From assembly GCA_024640445.1 (NCBI GenBank), contig JAHEEZ010000008.1, positions 1 to 29,907 on the forward strand: DNA of 29,907 bases, read 5' to 3'. Numbering within the stretch: position 1 is the stretch's first letter; every line of letters begins with the position of its first letter. The notes below the pieces were generated by a model, which saw only the letters and a program-made list of their open reading frames with translations, was not told where the DNA came from and did not search any database. A program made the translations under genes and the position numbers. This stretch comes from Acidobacteriota bacterium. GTDB taxonomy: Bacteria; Acidobacteriota; Blastocatellia; Pyrinomonadales; Pyrinomonadaceae. Of the stretch, positions 8,037 through 14,991 are shown one piece after another.

Positions 8037-9442
8037 TCCCAGAAATTCTCATAGCGCTTGTATTACTTTCTGCTACCGGTGAATCAACTTTGGCGAAGGA
8101 CCGAGTCCGGGAGTTGGGGGCGCGGCCGACCATGAACAAACCCGCCGTTCCTGAAATCGACCGGGAACGCGTCGCGGATCAGGTCCGTGAAGAGTTCCGG
8201 CACGCGTGGGACGGATACACAAAGTACGCGTGGGGACACGACGACCTCAAGCCACTTTCGAAGAGCTATCACGACTGGTATTCCGAGCCGTTACTGATGA
8301 CCCCAGTCGATTCGCTCGACACGCTGGTGTTGATGGGCTTCGACGACGAGGCGAAAAAGACCGCGGATTACATCGCAAAGAACCTTTCTTTTGATAAGGA
8401 CATTTCGGTCCAGAACTTCGAGATCACGATCAGGCTTTTGGGAGGACTCCTTTCGGGTTACCAGATGACCGGGGACAAGCGACTGCTTGCGCTGGCGGAA
8501 GATCTCGGAAAACGGCTTCTTCCCGTCTTCGGCTCCAAGACCGGCATTCCTTACCGGTACGTAAATCTCAGGACCGGTGCCGTAAAAGGTGATGTGACGA
8601 ACCCCGCCGAGGCGGGAACTCTTCTGATCGAGTTCGGGACGCTCAGCAAGCTTACCGGTGATCCGGTTTATTACGACAAGGCAAAACGGGCGCTGACGGC
8701 GGTATTCGAACGCCGTTCGAAGATCGGTCTGATCGGGACGAACATCAACGTCGAGACCGGCGAGTGGACGAACACGGGCAGTCACATAAGCGCCGAGATC
8801 GATTCGTATTACGAATACCTTCTCAAATGCTGGAAACTCTTCGGTGACGAGGACTGCCGGAAGATGTGGGAGGCAAGCATTTCCGCGATCAACAGGAATC
8901 TTGCGGACGATGTTGACGGAAGGATCTGGTACGGACACGCCGATATGGACACCGGAAAGAGGACGGCCACCACATTTGGCGCGCTCGACGCTTTCTTTCC
9001 GGCGGTGCTGGCGCTCTCGGGTGATCTGGACCGGGCGAAGCGCCTGCAGGAATCTTCGTTCACGATGTGGAACAAATACGGGATCGAACCCGAGGTTTAC
9101 AACTACGTCACGGGCGAGGTTGAGCATGCCGGGTATCCGCTGCGGCCGGAGATCGTCGAATCAGCGTATTACCTGCGCCGTATGACCGGAGATACGCGAT
9201 ATCTGGAAATGGGCGAAAAGATCTTTGAGGATTTCAGAAGATATTGCCGGACGGAAGCCGGGTATGCTTCGTTGAAAAGCGTTATCACGAAAGAGAGGTC
9301 GGACACGATGCAGAGCTTTGTCCTGGCCGAGACGTTCAAGTACTTTTTTCTGTTGTTCGCCCCGGATGAGACTCTTGATCTGGAGAAGGTGGTTTTCAAC
9401 ACGGAGGCCCATCCGATTAAGGCTTCCTGGAGAAAGAACTAA
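8012..9442 (+). CDS. Secreted GH47 (class I) alpha-mannosidase-family protein
   Basis: The protein starts MNRIIRIAFPEILIALVL, a signal peptide probably cut after STLA, giving 476 residues. A GTG at 7970 would add 14 residues but spoil the signal peptide. GH47 landmarks are present in order: NFEITIRLLGGLLSGY (acidic residue Glu137), EIDSYYEYLLKCW (Asp264), GALDAFFPAVLAL, YPLRPEIVESAYYL (Glu380) and the C-terminal VVFNTEAHP, whose Thr464 corresponds to the calcium-binding Thr of the family. All expected acidic catalytic positions are thus kept. GH47 enzymes trim alpha-1,2-linked mannose; bacterial members are less common than eukaryotic ones and their natural substrates are poorly known. It probably acts in the periplasm or outside the cell. 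There is no clear Shine-Dalgarno, because the start lies in repeat DNA. Confidence 0.85.
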   Translation: MNRIIRIAFPEILIALVLLSATGESTLAKDRVRELGARPTMNKPAVPEIDRERVADQVREEFRHAWDGYTKYAWGHDDLKPLSKSYHDWYSEPLLMTPVDSLDTLVLMGFDDEAKKTADYIAKNLSFDKDISVQNFEITIRLLGGLLSGYQMTGDKRLLALAEDLGKRLLPVFGSKTGIPYRYVNLRTGAVKGDVTNPAEAGTLLIEFGTLSKLTGDPVYYDKAKRALTAVFERRSKIGLIGTNINVETGEWTNTGSHISAEIDSYYEYLLKCWKLFGDEDCRKMWEASISAINRNLADDVDGRIWYGHADMDTGKRTATTFGALDAFFPAVLALSGDLDRAKRLQESSFTMWNKYGIEPEVYNYVTGEVEHAGYPLRPEIVESAYYLRRMTGDTRYLEMGEKIFEDFRRYCRTEAGYASLKSVITKERSDTMQSFVLAETFKYFFLLFAPDETLDLEKVVFNTEAHPIKASWRKN

Positions 9443-9470
9443 ACCGAAGAGAACGCCGGGAGATTTTTCG

Positions 9471-9515
9471 ACGCAAAGGTCGGATTTAACCGCAGAGAGC
9501 GCAGAGGGCGCAGAG
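9471..9515 (+). repeat. Left arm of inverted repeat around the GxxExxY gene
   Basis: The arm has two blocks. The outer block is acgcaaaggtc (9471-9481). The inner block (9487-9515) is a 29-base tract with a 9-base period built on gcagagggc. Both return in reverse complement after the gene. The outer block matches 11 of 11 and the inner block 27 of 29. The spacer between blocks is 5 bases. Confidence 0.85.
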
Positions 9516-9619
9516 GTGTTCTTACTGCGTTTGATTTATGTAGCTTGCTGGGAGTGAGCTTGGTCTAATTGAAGCGTTGATGGTGAGCATCGCGAAAGGT
9601 CCGAGATGGAGGTTTTGCA

Positions 9620-9997
9620 ATGCAAATCAACGATATCAGTGGAAAGATAATTGAATGTGCGATAAGGGTTCATAAAGAACTTGGATCCGGATTGCTTGAA
9701 AACGCTTACGAAGCATGTCTGCTTTTTGAGCTTCACAAAGAAGGACTCACGGCTCGGCGACAGGTTCAAATGCCTGTTGAGTATCAGGGAGTGAAGATTG
9801 ACGTGGGATACCGGCTTGATCTGTTGGTCGAAGAACAGGTAGTGGTGGAATTGAAAGCCGTTGAGAAGATGTCGCCTATTCACGAGGCGCAGATTCTGAC
9901 ATACCTGAAGCTCAGTGGGTTGAAACTCGGTCTGCTGCTTAACTTCAATGAAGCTGTACTTAAGAATGGAATCAAGCGTGTAGCGAACGACTTATAG
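9620..9997 (+). CDS. GxxExxY family protein (PDDEXK_3-like)
   Basis: This 125-residue protein has the defining GLLENAY motif (Gly24, Glu27, Tyr30) after an IIECAIRVHKELG helix. A PD-(D/E)xK-like core follows: RLDLLV (Asp67), VVELKAV (Glu77, Lys79) and HEAQILTYL (Gln91, Tyr95). The family is widespread in environmental bacteria and its function is not established; the fold suggests a nuclease-like or nucleic-acid-binding protein. A GGAGG Shine-Dalgarno (9608-9612) supports the ATG at 9620. The gene is enclosed by the inverted arms at 9471-9515 and 10002-10055, and its stop codon is 4 bases from the right arm. This suggests that gene and arms form one unit inserted between the GH47 and SDR genes. 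The intervening 9516-9607 has no recognisable gene. Confidence 0.85.
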   Translation: MQINDISGKIIECAIRVHKELGSGLLENAYEACLLFELHKEGLTARRQVQMPVEYQGVKIDVGYRLDLLVEEQVVVELKAVEKMSPIHEAQILTYLKLSGLKLGLLLNFNEAVLKNGIKRVANDL

Positions 9998-10001
9998 AAA
10001 T

Positions 10002-10055
10002 CTCCGCGCCCTCTGCGTTCTCTGCGGTTAGAAATTCGTATTGAGACCTTTGCGT
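10002..10055 (-). repeat. Right arm of inverted repeat around the GxxExxY gene
   Basis: This is the reverse complement of the left arm: the inner block is at 10002-10030 (27 of 29 bases matching) and the outer block at 10045-10055 (11 of 11). The spacer between blocks is 14 bases instead of 5. The arm ends 12 bases before the start codon of the next gene and so lies where its translation-initiation or promoter signals would be expected. Confidence 0.85.
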
Positions 10056-10067
10056 GGACAGTTTTTT

Positions 10068-11096
10068 ATGCCAGCGAAGAAAACAACAAAGAAGAAAATA
10101 CTTGTTACCGGCGGGACGGGGTTCCTGGGGACCCACGTCGTTCGTCGTTTCCTTGATGCCGGGGAGAAGAACCTCCGTGTGATGGCGTCGTCCGTGCCCG
10201 TGTGGATGCAGGATGAGGGAGTCGAGGCTTGTGTCGGTTCGGTCACCAGCGAGGAAGATGTCGCAGACGCCGTAAAAGACGTGTCCGCGATCTATCACCT
10301 CGCCGGCAAGGTCTCCCGCGACAACAGTGACGCCGCGATGATGAACGCCGTCCACGTTCAGGGGACGAGGATCGTCTGCGAAGCGGCGACCAAAGCAAAG
10401 GTCAAGACGATGGTGTTGGCTTCTTCGAGCGGCACCATTGCGATCTCAGAAAAGGATGAGATACCCGACGAGACTTTCCCCCCGCCGATGGAGCTCATTT
10501 CCAAGTTCGCCTATTACGCCTCAAAGTTCTATCAGGAAAAGACCGCGCTCGAGAATTTCAGCGAAAAAGGGCAGAAGCTTGTGATCCTCAATCCCTCGTT
10601 ACTGCTCGGCCCGGGTGACGAACGCCTGAGCTCGACCAAACCGGTGCTTGATTTTCTCGCCCGGAAGATCCCGTTCACGCCTTCCGGCGGTTTGAACTTT
10701 GTAGATGTGCGGGACACTGCCGATGCGTTCATAACTGCACTTGAAAAAGGAAAGCACACAGAGAAATACTTGCTCGGCGCTGCGAATATGACTTTCGCAC
10801 AGTTTTTCGGGCGGCTCGAGAGGCTCTCGGGAGTGAACGGGCCGATGCTTCGCGTGCCGAAGTCGATATCGATCCCGGCCGCTAACTTCGTGGACTCGTT
10901 CTTCCGTAACCGAAAGAAGGCATCGCCGATCGAGGCAAAAGAGGTCGAGCAGGCGGAGTTGTTCTGGTATTTCGATTCCGCCAAGGCGGAAGAAGAACTC
11001 GGCTTCGCGCCCAGAGACCCGCAGCAGACCTTGAACGACACGATCAAATACCTCAGGAAGAACTTCCTCGGGGAAGGGGTTTTCGGGGGGAGGTGA
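10068..11096 (+). CDS. NAD(P)-dependent epimerase/dehydratase or reductase (extended SDR)
   Basis: The 342-residue protein begins at ATG 10068; a TTG at 10041 lies inside the repeat arm and is unlikely. It has an N-terminal KKTTKKK basic stretch, the Rossmann motif VTGGTGFLGTHV, an acidic VGSVTSEEDV segment, AIYHLAGKVS, and an active-site YYASK (Tyr-x3-Lys). This places it among extended SDRs close to dihydroflavonol-4-reductase and hopanoid-associated sugar epimerase types. The substrate cannot be told from sequence. It does not sit in a visible pathway cluster, although the lipid reductase fusion upstream uses a related fold. Its stop codon TGA is the first part of a gtgaat-type repeat tract. 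Confidence 0.82.
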   Translation: MPAKKTTKKKILVTGGTGFLGTHVVRRFLDAGEKNLRVMASSVPVWMQDEGVEACVGSVTSEEDVADAVKDVSAIYHLAGKVSRDNSDAAMMNAVHVQGTRIVCEAATKAKVKTMVLASSSGTIAISEKDEIPDETFPPPMELISKFAYYASKFYQEKTALENFSEKGQKLVILNPSLLLGPGDERLSSTKPVLDFLARKIPFTPSGGLNFVDVRDTADAFITALEKGKHTEKYLLGAANMTFAQFFGRLERLSGVNGPMLRVPKSISIPAANFVDSFFRNRKKASPIEAKEVEQAELFWYFDSAKAEEELGFAPRDPQQTLNDTIKYLRKNFLGEGVFGGR

Positions 11097-11136
11097 ATGG
11101 TGAATTGTGAATCGTGAATGGGGAATTGTGAATGGT
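11093..11136. repeat. gtgaat-type near-tandem repeat beginning on a stop codon
   Basis: The tract consists of repeated gtgaatgg, gtgaattg and gtgaatcg units after the SDR gene. The TGA stop (11094-11096) is part of the first unit. A shorter tract of the same word occurs in the opposite orientation at 11361-11373, again including the stop codon of the convergent amidase gene. No function is known. Confidence 0.7.
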
Positions 11137-11238
11137 ATTGATAGTTGAGGATTTTCTCTGAAGCCTGACCGTTAGGGACGCGTGCCGCGAGTGCTGAGCA
11201 CCGAGAGATGAGTTCTGAGGCCCGCGGTCGGCGAACCA

Positions 11239-11276
11239 GATCCTTGATCCCTGATCCCTGATCCCTGATACTTGAC
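11239..11276. repeat. gatccctgatccctgatccc near-tandem repeat
   Basis: About four units of an 8-base word (gatccctt/gatccctg) lie in the spacer between the convergent SDR and amidase genes. The rest of the spacer (11137-11238, 11277-11315) holds no gene that I can recognise. Confidence 0.7.
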
Positions 11277-11315
11277 CGTAGCCCGTGCTGGCGCCTGGGC
11301 TTCTCACACGTCTCC

Positions 11316-11347
11316 AAAAACAAAATGGGCGGCCACAAGTGCCGCCC
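11316..11347 (-). terminator. Intrinsic terminator of the amidase gene
   Basis: On the minus strand GGGCGGC (11341-11347), a 7-base loop and GCCGCCC (11327-11333) are followed by ATTTTGTTTTT (11316-11326). It begins about 22 bases after the amidase stop. The stem core is also of the kind seen as a dispersed palindromic repeat in other genomes, so it may be a repeat that serves as a terminator. Confidence 0.7.
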
Positions 11348-11368
11348 CTACTAGTCCCGATTCACGAT

Positions 11369-12970
11369 TCACTTGTATGTCGGCAATAATTTCGGCTTCC
11401 TTCTTCCATTCGTCATCTGCTCGAAGGCGTACGCGAGCTTGAGCAGCGTCGGTTCCGTCCAGGCCCCGCCCATGAACGACACGCCGATCGGCAGTTCCTT
11501 TATCATCCCGAACGGCACCGTGATGTTCGGGTAACCGGAAACCGCAGGGAACTGCGAACTTCCGACATAGCCGCTCCCGCAATCGCCGCTGACAAGGTCG
11601 ATCATCCATGTCGGCGCGTTAGACGGCGCTACTATCGCGTCAAGCTTGTCTGCTTTCAACGCCGCGTCGATCCCTTGAGCCTGCGACATCATCTGGCACT
11701 GCTTCAGTGCCTGGACGTACTCGTCCGATGCCAAAGACCCTTTTTCCTGAGCTTGGTGGAATATGTCCTGACCGAAATACGGCATCTCCTTGTCGGCGTG
11801 GTCGTCATTGAATTTGATCAGTTCCGCCAGCGTCTTGTAGGTCGCGTTCCTTTCGACGAGGTACTTCTCCAGATCGGTCTTGAACTCATACAAAAGCACC
11901 TGGTATTCCGCATCGCCGAACTTTCGGTTTGTTTCGAACTTCACATCGAACAAAGTCGCCCCCGCTTTCTTCATCGCGTCAAGCGCCTCGTCGAGTACCT
12001 TGTCAACCTCCTCATTTCGACCCCAGTAATCCCTTGCAACTCCTATCCGGGCGCCCTTCAAACCGTCTTTTTTGAGGAATTTCGTGTAGTCGTCTTCCGC
12101 TTTCCTTTTTGGATTCATTGTCGCGGAATCTCTTGAGTCCTGGCCTCGGATCGCCGACAGGAGAATCGCCGCATCGGTGACGGTGCGAGTCATCGGTCCC
12201 GCCGTGTCCTGAGTGTGGGCTATAGGGATGATCCCGCTTCGCGAAATGAGCCCGACGGTCGGTTTCAGGCCGACGAGACCGCAGATCGAGGAGGGGCATA
12301 CCACCGATCCGTCCGTTTCCGTACCGATCCCGATCGCCGCAAGGTTGGCGGAGACCCCAGCGCCCGTCCCGGAAGAAGAGCCGCACGGACTGCGGTCCAG
12401 TAAGTATGGATTGTGGGTCTGTCCGCCGCGGCCCGACCAGCCGCTCGATGATGAGTTCGAACGGAAATTCGCCCATTCGCTAAGGTTGGTCTTGCCGAGG
12501 ATCAAGGCCCCCGCTGCTCGAAGCTGAAGCACGACCGCCGAATCGTTTTCAGGCACCGGGGAATCGACGAGCGCGAGGCTCCCGGCGGTCGTTTTCATTC
12601 TGTCCGCGGTGTCGATATTGTCCTTGATGACAACCGGGACGCCGTGAAGCGGCCCGCGCACCCTGCCCGATTTGCGTTCGCGGTCAAGTTCAACAGCGAT
12701 CGCAGAAGCATCGGGATTCAGCTCGATCATCGAGTTGAGCTTAGGATCGATCTCCCTTATCCGTTTTAGATAAGCATCGACGATCTTCTTAGCTGAGATC
12801 TCGCCGGAAGCCATTGCCTTCTGAATCGATTCAACGGTCGCCTCTTCGATCTCAAATCCCGCCGTGTTTCCGCTTGCGCCCTTCACGATCTTTCCGCTCA
12901 TCATCAATCCTGCGCCGGCAACGGCCGCGGTACCCAAAAACTCCCTTCGACTTGTTTGATCTTTTTTCAT
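11369..12970 (-). CDS. Tat-exported amidase (amidase signature family)
   Basis: The 533-residue protein starts MKKDQTSRREFLGTAAVAGA, a Tat signal with the twin arginine Arg8-Arg9. The amidase-signature catalytic set is visible: Lys116 in GVPVVIKDNIDT, a Ser cluster 198-200 in PCGSSSGTGAG, and the probable nucleophile Ser222 in TETDGSVVCPSS, followed by CGLVGLKPT. The family hydrolyses amide bonds by a Ser-Ser-Lys mechanism; GatA belongs to it, but the Tat signal argues for a secreted or periplasmic scavenging amidase, not a tRNA amidotransferase subunit. No gatB or gatC is near. A TTG at 12982 could add 4 residues, but ATG 12970 is preferred. An intrinsic-terminator-like hairpin lies just 18 bases upstream. 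Confidence 0.88.
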   Translation of the reverse strand: MKKDQTSRREFLGTAAVAGAGLMMSGKIVKGASGNTAGFEIEEATVESIQKAMASGEISAKKIVDAYLKRIREIDPKLNSMIELNPDASAIAVELDRERKSGRVRGPLHGVPVVIKDNIDTADRMKTTAGSLALVDSPVPENDSAVVLQLRAAGALILGKTNLSEWANFRSNSSSSGWSGRGGQTHNPYLLDRSPCGSSSGTGAGVSANLAAIGIGTETDGSVVCPSSICGLVGLKPTVGLISRSGIIPIAHTQDTAGPMTRTVTDAAILLSAIRGQDSRDSATMNPKRKAEDDYTKFLKKDGLKGARIGVARDYWGRNEEVDKVLDEALDAMKKAGATLFDVKFETNRKFGDAEYQVLLYEFKTDLEKYLVERNATYKTLAELIKFNDDHADKEMPYFGQDIFHQAQEKGSLASDEYVQALKQCQMMSQAQGIDAALKADKLDAIVAPSNAPTWMIDLVSGDCGSGYVGSSQFPAVSGYPNITVPFGMIKELPIGVSFMGGAWTEPTLLKLAYAFEQMTNGRRKPKLLPTYK

Positions 12971-12980
12971 TTCTCGCCCC

Positions 12981-13011
12981 AAAAACTAACGGGACCCGTC
13001 AAGGTCCCGTT
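12981..13011 (-). terminator. Intrinsic terminator after the coiled-coil gene / possible attenuator before the amidase gene
   Basis: On the minus strand a perfect 9-base stem, AACGGGACC and GGTCCCGTT (12988-13011) with a 6-base loop, is followed by AG and TTTTT (12981-12985). It starts 8 bases after the upstream stop codon and its T-run ends 10 bases before the amidase ATG. Any transcript entering the amidase gene from upstream must pass it. Confidence 0.75.
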
Positions 13012-13019
13012 CCCAAATG

Positions 13020-13484
13020 CTACACTGCATTATCTTCGATCAGATCAACCCTCGCGGCAAGCCGCGAATGGTCGTTGATCACCGTGCCGATCATTCGATT
13101 ATTGATCTTAATCTCGTTCTCCAGCCGCGCCTGCCCATCTTCGAGATTCGACAGCCGGGCTTCCACTTTCCCCTGACGACCGTCAAGAGAGTCCATCCTT
13201 TCTTCCAGCTTAGTCTGTCTGTTTTCCAGCCGTTCTTGTCCAGCCTCAAGTCGTTTGTGTCCGACCTCAAGCCGTTTGTGTCCGGCCTCAAGCCGTTTAT
13301 GGCCGGCCTCGAGCCGCTTGTGCCCGGCTTCGAGCCTCGATTGGCCTGCCTTCAGCTCTTCGAATCCTGACTCTAGTCTCCCGGTTCGTTCGCTGAGTTG
13401 AGAAACGTCGGTTCTGAGTCCTGAGATTCCCTTAACGCAATTTGTGAGGAGTCGAAACATTTCAGCTTCGCGTTCTTTTTTCAT
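13020..13484 (-). CDS. Heptad-repeat coiled-coil protein
   Basis: The 154-residue protein starts at ATG 13484, with AAGGAG placed 10 bases upstream. There is no signal peptide or membrane segment. Residues 30-125 form a continuous predicted coiled coil. Its core, 44-85, is a run of near-identical heptads of the form RLEAGHK, with single changes (V for A, Q for H). The C-terminal part (126-154) loses the repeat and ends RVDLIEDNAV. This layout recalls small coiled-coil proteins of unknown role. Function is unknown; self-association into a rod is the only safe inference. The gene is followed by a good terminator. The underlying DNA is a 21-base minisatellite, so repeat number may vary between strains. 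Confidence 0.75.
   Translation of the reverse strand: MKKEREAEMFRLLTNCVKGISGLRTDVSQLSERTGRLESGFEELKAGQSRLEAGHKRLEAGHKRLEAGHKRLEVGHKRLEAGQERLENRQTKLEERMDSLDGRQGKVEARLSNLEDGQARLENEIKINNRMIGTVINDHSRLAARVDLIEDNAV
13244..13348. repeat. In-frame 21-base minisatellite (five units)
   Basis: Units start at 13244, 13265, 13286, 13307 and 13328, each beginning cctcaag/cctcgag/cttcgag. The 21-base period equals one coiled-coil heptad, so gain or loss of units keeps the frame. The first three units are almost identical; the last ones have diverged at third positions. Confidence 0.85.
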
Positions 13485-13603
13485 AATTCTTTTGCTCCTT
13501 TGTGAGGTATGTGGAAGATTTGTGAGAAAAATATACCTCATCCAAATCGAATCACAAAGATACGCCTAAGAATCGCGAGGACGGGCGAGACCAGGACCCG
13601 TAT

Positions 13604-14884
13604 TCAATTAAGTTTGACCTGGCTCCCTTCACCGCTGATCTTTCGGGAAACGGTGTTTGCCACCTTCTCGACCTTCTCGAATACCCGCATAAAGTTTCCG
13701 CCGAGGATCTTCAGGATGTCCTGTTCCGAATAGCCGCGGCGGAACATTTCGTAGGTGATCAGGACGTGGTCCTCGGCACCGTTCATTCCAACGGGCAGGG
13801 ACGGCACGCCGTCGTAATCCGAACCGATGCCGATCACGTCAATTCCCGCGACGTCGCGAATGTGATCGATGTGGTCAACGATCCGCGTGTACGGCGGATA
13901 ATAGATGGGATGAGCGGCGTATAGGTCCCTCATTGCCTGCTGCTGTCCCGGACGGTCGTCTTTGTATTTTTCGTTGATTTCCGCGATCTCTTTCGCAAAC
14001 GTCTTTTCGCGCGCGTTGTCTTCGTCAAGGTTCCTCTGGTCCAAAAAACCGGGATAGAAATTGACCATTATCACTCCGCCGTTCTTCGCGAGCATTTTCA
14101 GGATGTCGTCCGGCACGTTCCTCGGATGGTCCGAAAATTTTCTCGATGACGAATGGGAATAGATCACCGGCGCTTTGGAGTTTTCGAACACGTCGCGCAT
14201 CGTGTCATCTGAGACATGCGAGATGTCGATCAGCATTCCCAGGCGGTTCATCTCGCGAATGACCTCCAACCCGAAATCGTTGAGACCACCGTAGGGCTTC
14301 TCATCGCAGCATGCATCCGCCCAGTGATTGGTGTTGTTGTGGGTGAGCGTCATATACCGAACGCCGAGCCGGTAAAAGATGCGGAGCGCAAAAAGCGAAT
14401 CTTCGATGGCGTGGCCGCCCTCGATGCCCATCAGCGCCGCGACCTTTCCTTGCGCCTGTGCTTTCCTGATATCAGCGGCTGAAGTCGCCATCATCATGTT
14501 GTTCGGATTTTTCTCGGCTTCACGATAGACGGAATCGATCAGGTCCATAGCCCGAACCGCCGCGCCTCCCTTCTCAGCGAACAACCTGTCAACGTATATC
14601 GAAAAGAACACGCCGGTAATGTTGCCGGCCTTCAGTCGGGTGAAATCGGTATGAAAAGGCGTGCCTTCCGAATGGTACTTGCCCCTCGAGTCGGAGGCCA
14701 GGTCGAAGCCGTCGTCGTACATAGGGGTGGTAATGTCGTTATGACCATCAACGATCAACGCCTTCTTTTGAAGCGCCATCGCTTTTTTCCAGATCGCCGG
14801 ATCCGCGCCTTGAGGCATGGTCTGCGCAAAGTACTGGATTGACAGCAAAGAAGTAAGGATCAGAGCGAAGAGGAGCTTTTTCAT
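13604..14884 (-). CDS. Secreted membrane dipeptidase (M19, renal-dipeptidase family)
   Basis: The 426-residue protein begins with a signal peptide (MKKLLFALILTSLLSIQYFA). Zinc-site features of family M19 are present: VDGHND (His48, Asp50), MGIEGGH (bridging Glu), LTHNNTNHW, IDISHVS and IYSHSSSRKFSDHPRNVP, with GIGSDYDGV near the C-terminus. The family is a binuclear zinc dipeptidase that cleaves dipeptides, including those with a D-residue at the C-terminal side. The signal peptide places it outside the cytoplasm. AAGGA lies 8 bases before the ATG. It is next to an S9 peptidase gene on the same strand but separated from it by a terminator, so it is probably transcribed separately. A peptide-scavenging role fits the neighbours. 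Confidence 0.92.
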   Translation of the reverse strand: MKKLLFALILTSLLSIQYFAQTMPQGADPAIWKKAMALQKKALIVDGHNDITTPMYDDGFDLASDSRGKYHSEGTPFHTDFTRLKAGNITGVFFSIYVDRLFAEKGGAAVRAMDLIDSVYREAEKNPNNMMMATSAADIRKAQAQGKVAALMGIEGGHAIEDSLFALRIFYRLGVRYMTLTHNNTNHWADACCDEKPYGGLNDFGLEVIREMNRLGMLIDISHVSDDTMRDVFENSKAPVIYSHSSSRKFSDHPRNVPDDILKMLAKNGGVIMVNFYPGFLDQRNLDEDNAREKTFAKEIAEINEKYKDDRPGQQQAMRDLYAAHPIYYPPYTRIVDHIDHIRDVAGIDVIGIGSDYDGVPSLPVGMNGAEDHVLITYEMFRRGYSEQDILKILGGNFMRVFEKVEKVANTVSRKISGEGSQVKLN

Positions 14885-14942
14885 AAGTAATTCCTTTCGG
14901 TTGTAGATTCAGAAGACTCAGTTTAGCACCCTATGCGGGCAC

Positions 14943-14970
14943 AAAAAAATGCGGGCTCCCGTGAGCCCGC
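14943..14970 (-). terminator. Intrinsic terminator of the S9 peptidase gene
   Basis: On the minus strand a perfect 8-base stem, GCGGGCTC and GAGCCCGC (14951-14970) with loop ACGG, is followed by A and seven T (14943-14949). It begins 21 bases after the S9 peptidase stop codon. Confidence 0.9.
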
Positions 14971-14991
14971 GATCAAGTACAGCATGCCTGC

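Noticed and set aside
8291..9127. A 278-codon minus-strand frame opposite the GH47 gene
   Set aside because: The plus frame holds all GH47 motifs; the antisense product resembles nothing.
9318..9557. Short frame containing TAESAEGAE
   Set aside because: This is the translation of the cgcagag repeat arm, a known source of false small proteins.
9471..10055. Classical insertion sequence
   Set aside because: There is no transposase and no evident target-site duplication; the inner gene is a GxxExxY protein, so it is reported as an unusual cassette instead.
11053..11307. Short frame with repeated HNSPFTI and SRIRDQG-like words
   Set aside because: Translation of the gtgaat and gatccct repeat tracts; not a protein.
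13230..13350. Possible CRISPR array from regularly spaced similar 21-base units
   Set aside because: Units are contiguous with no spacers, in frame, and encode coiled-coil heptads.
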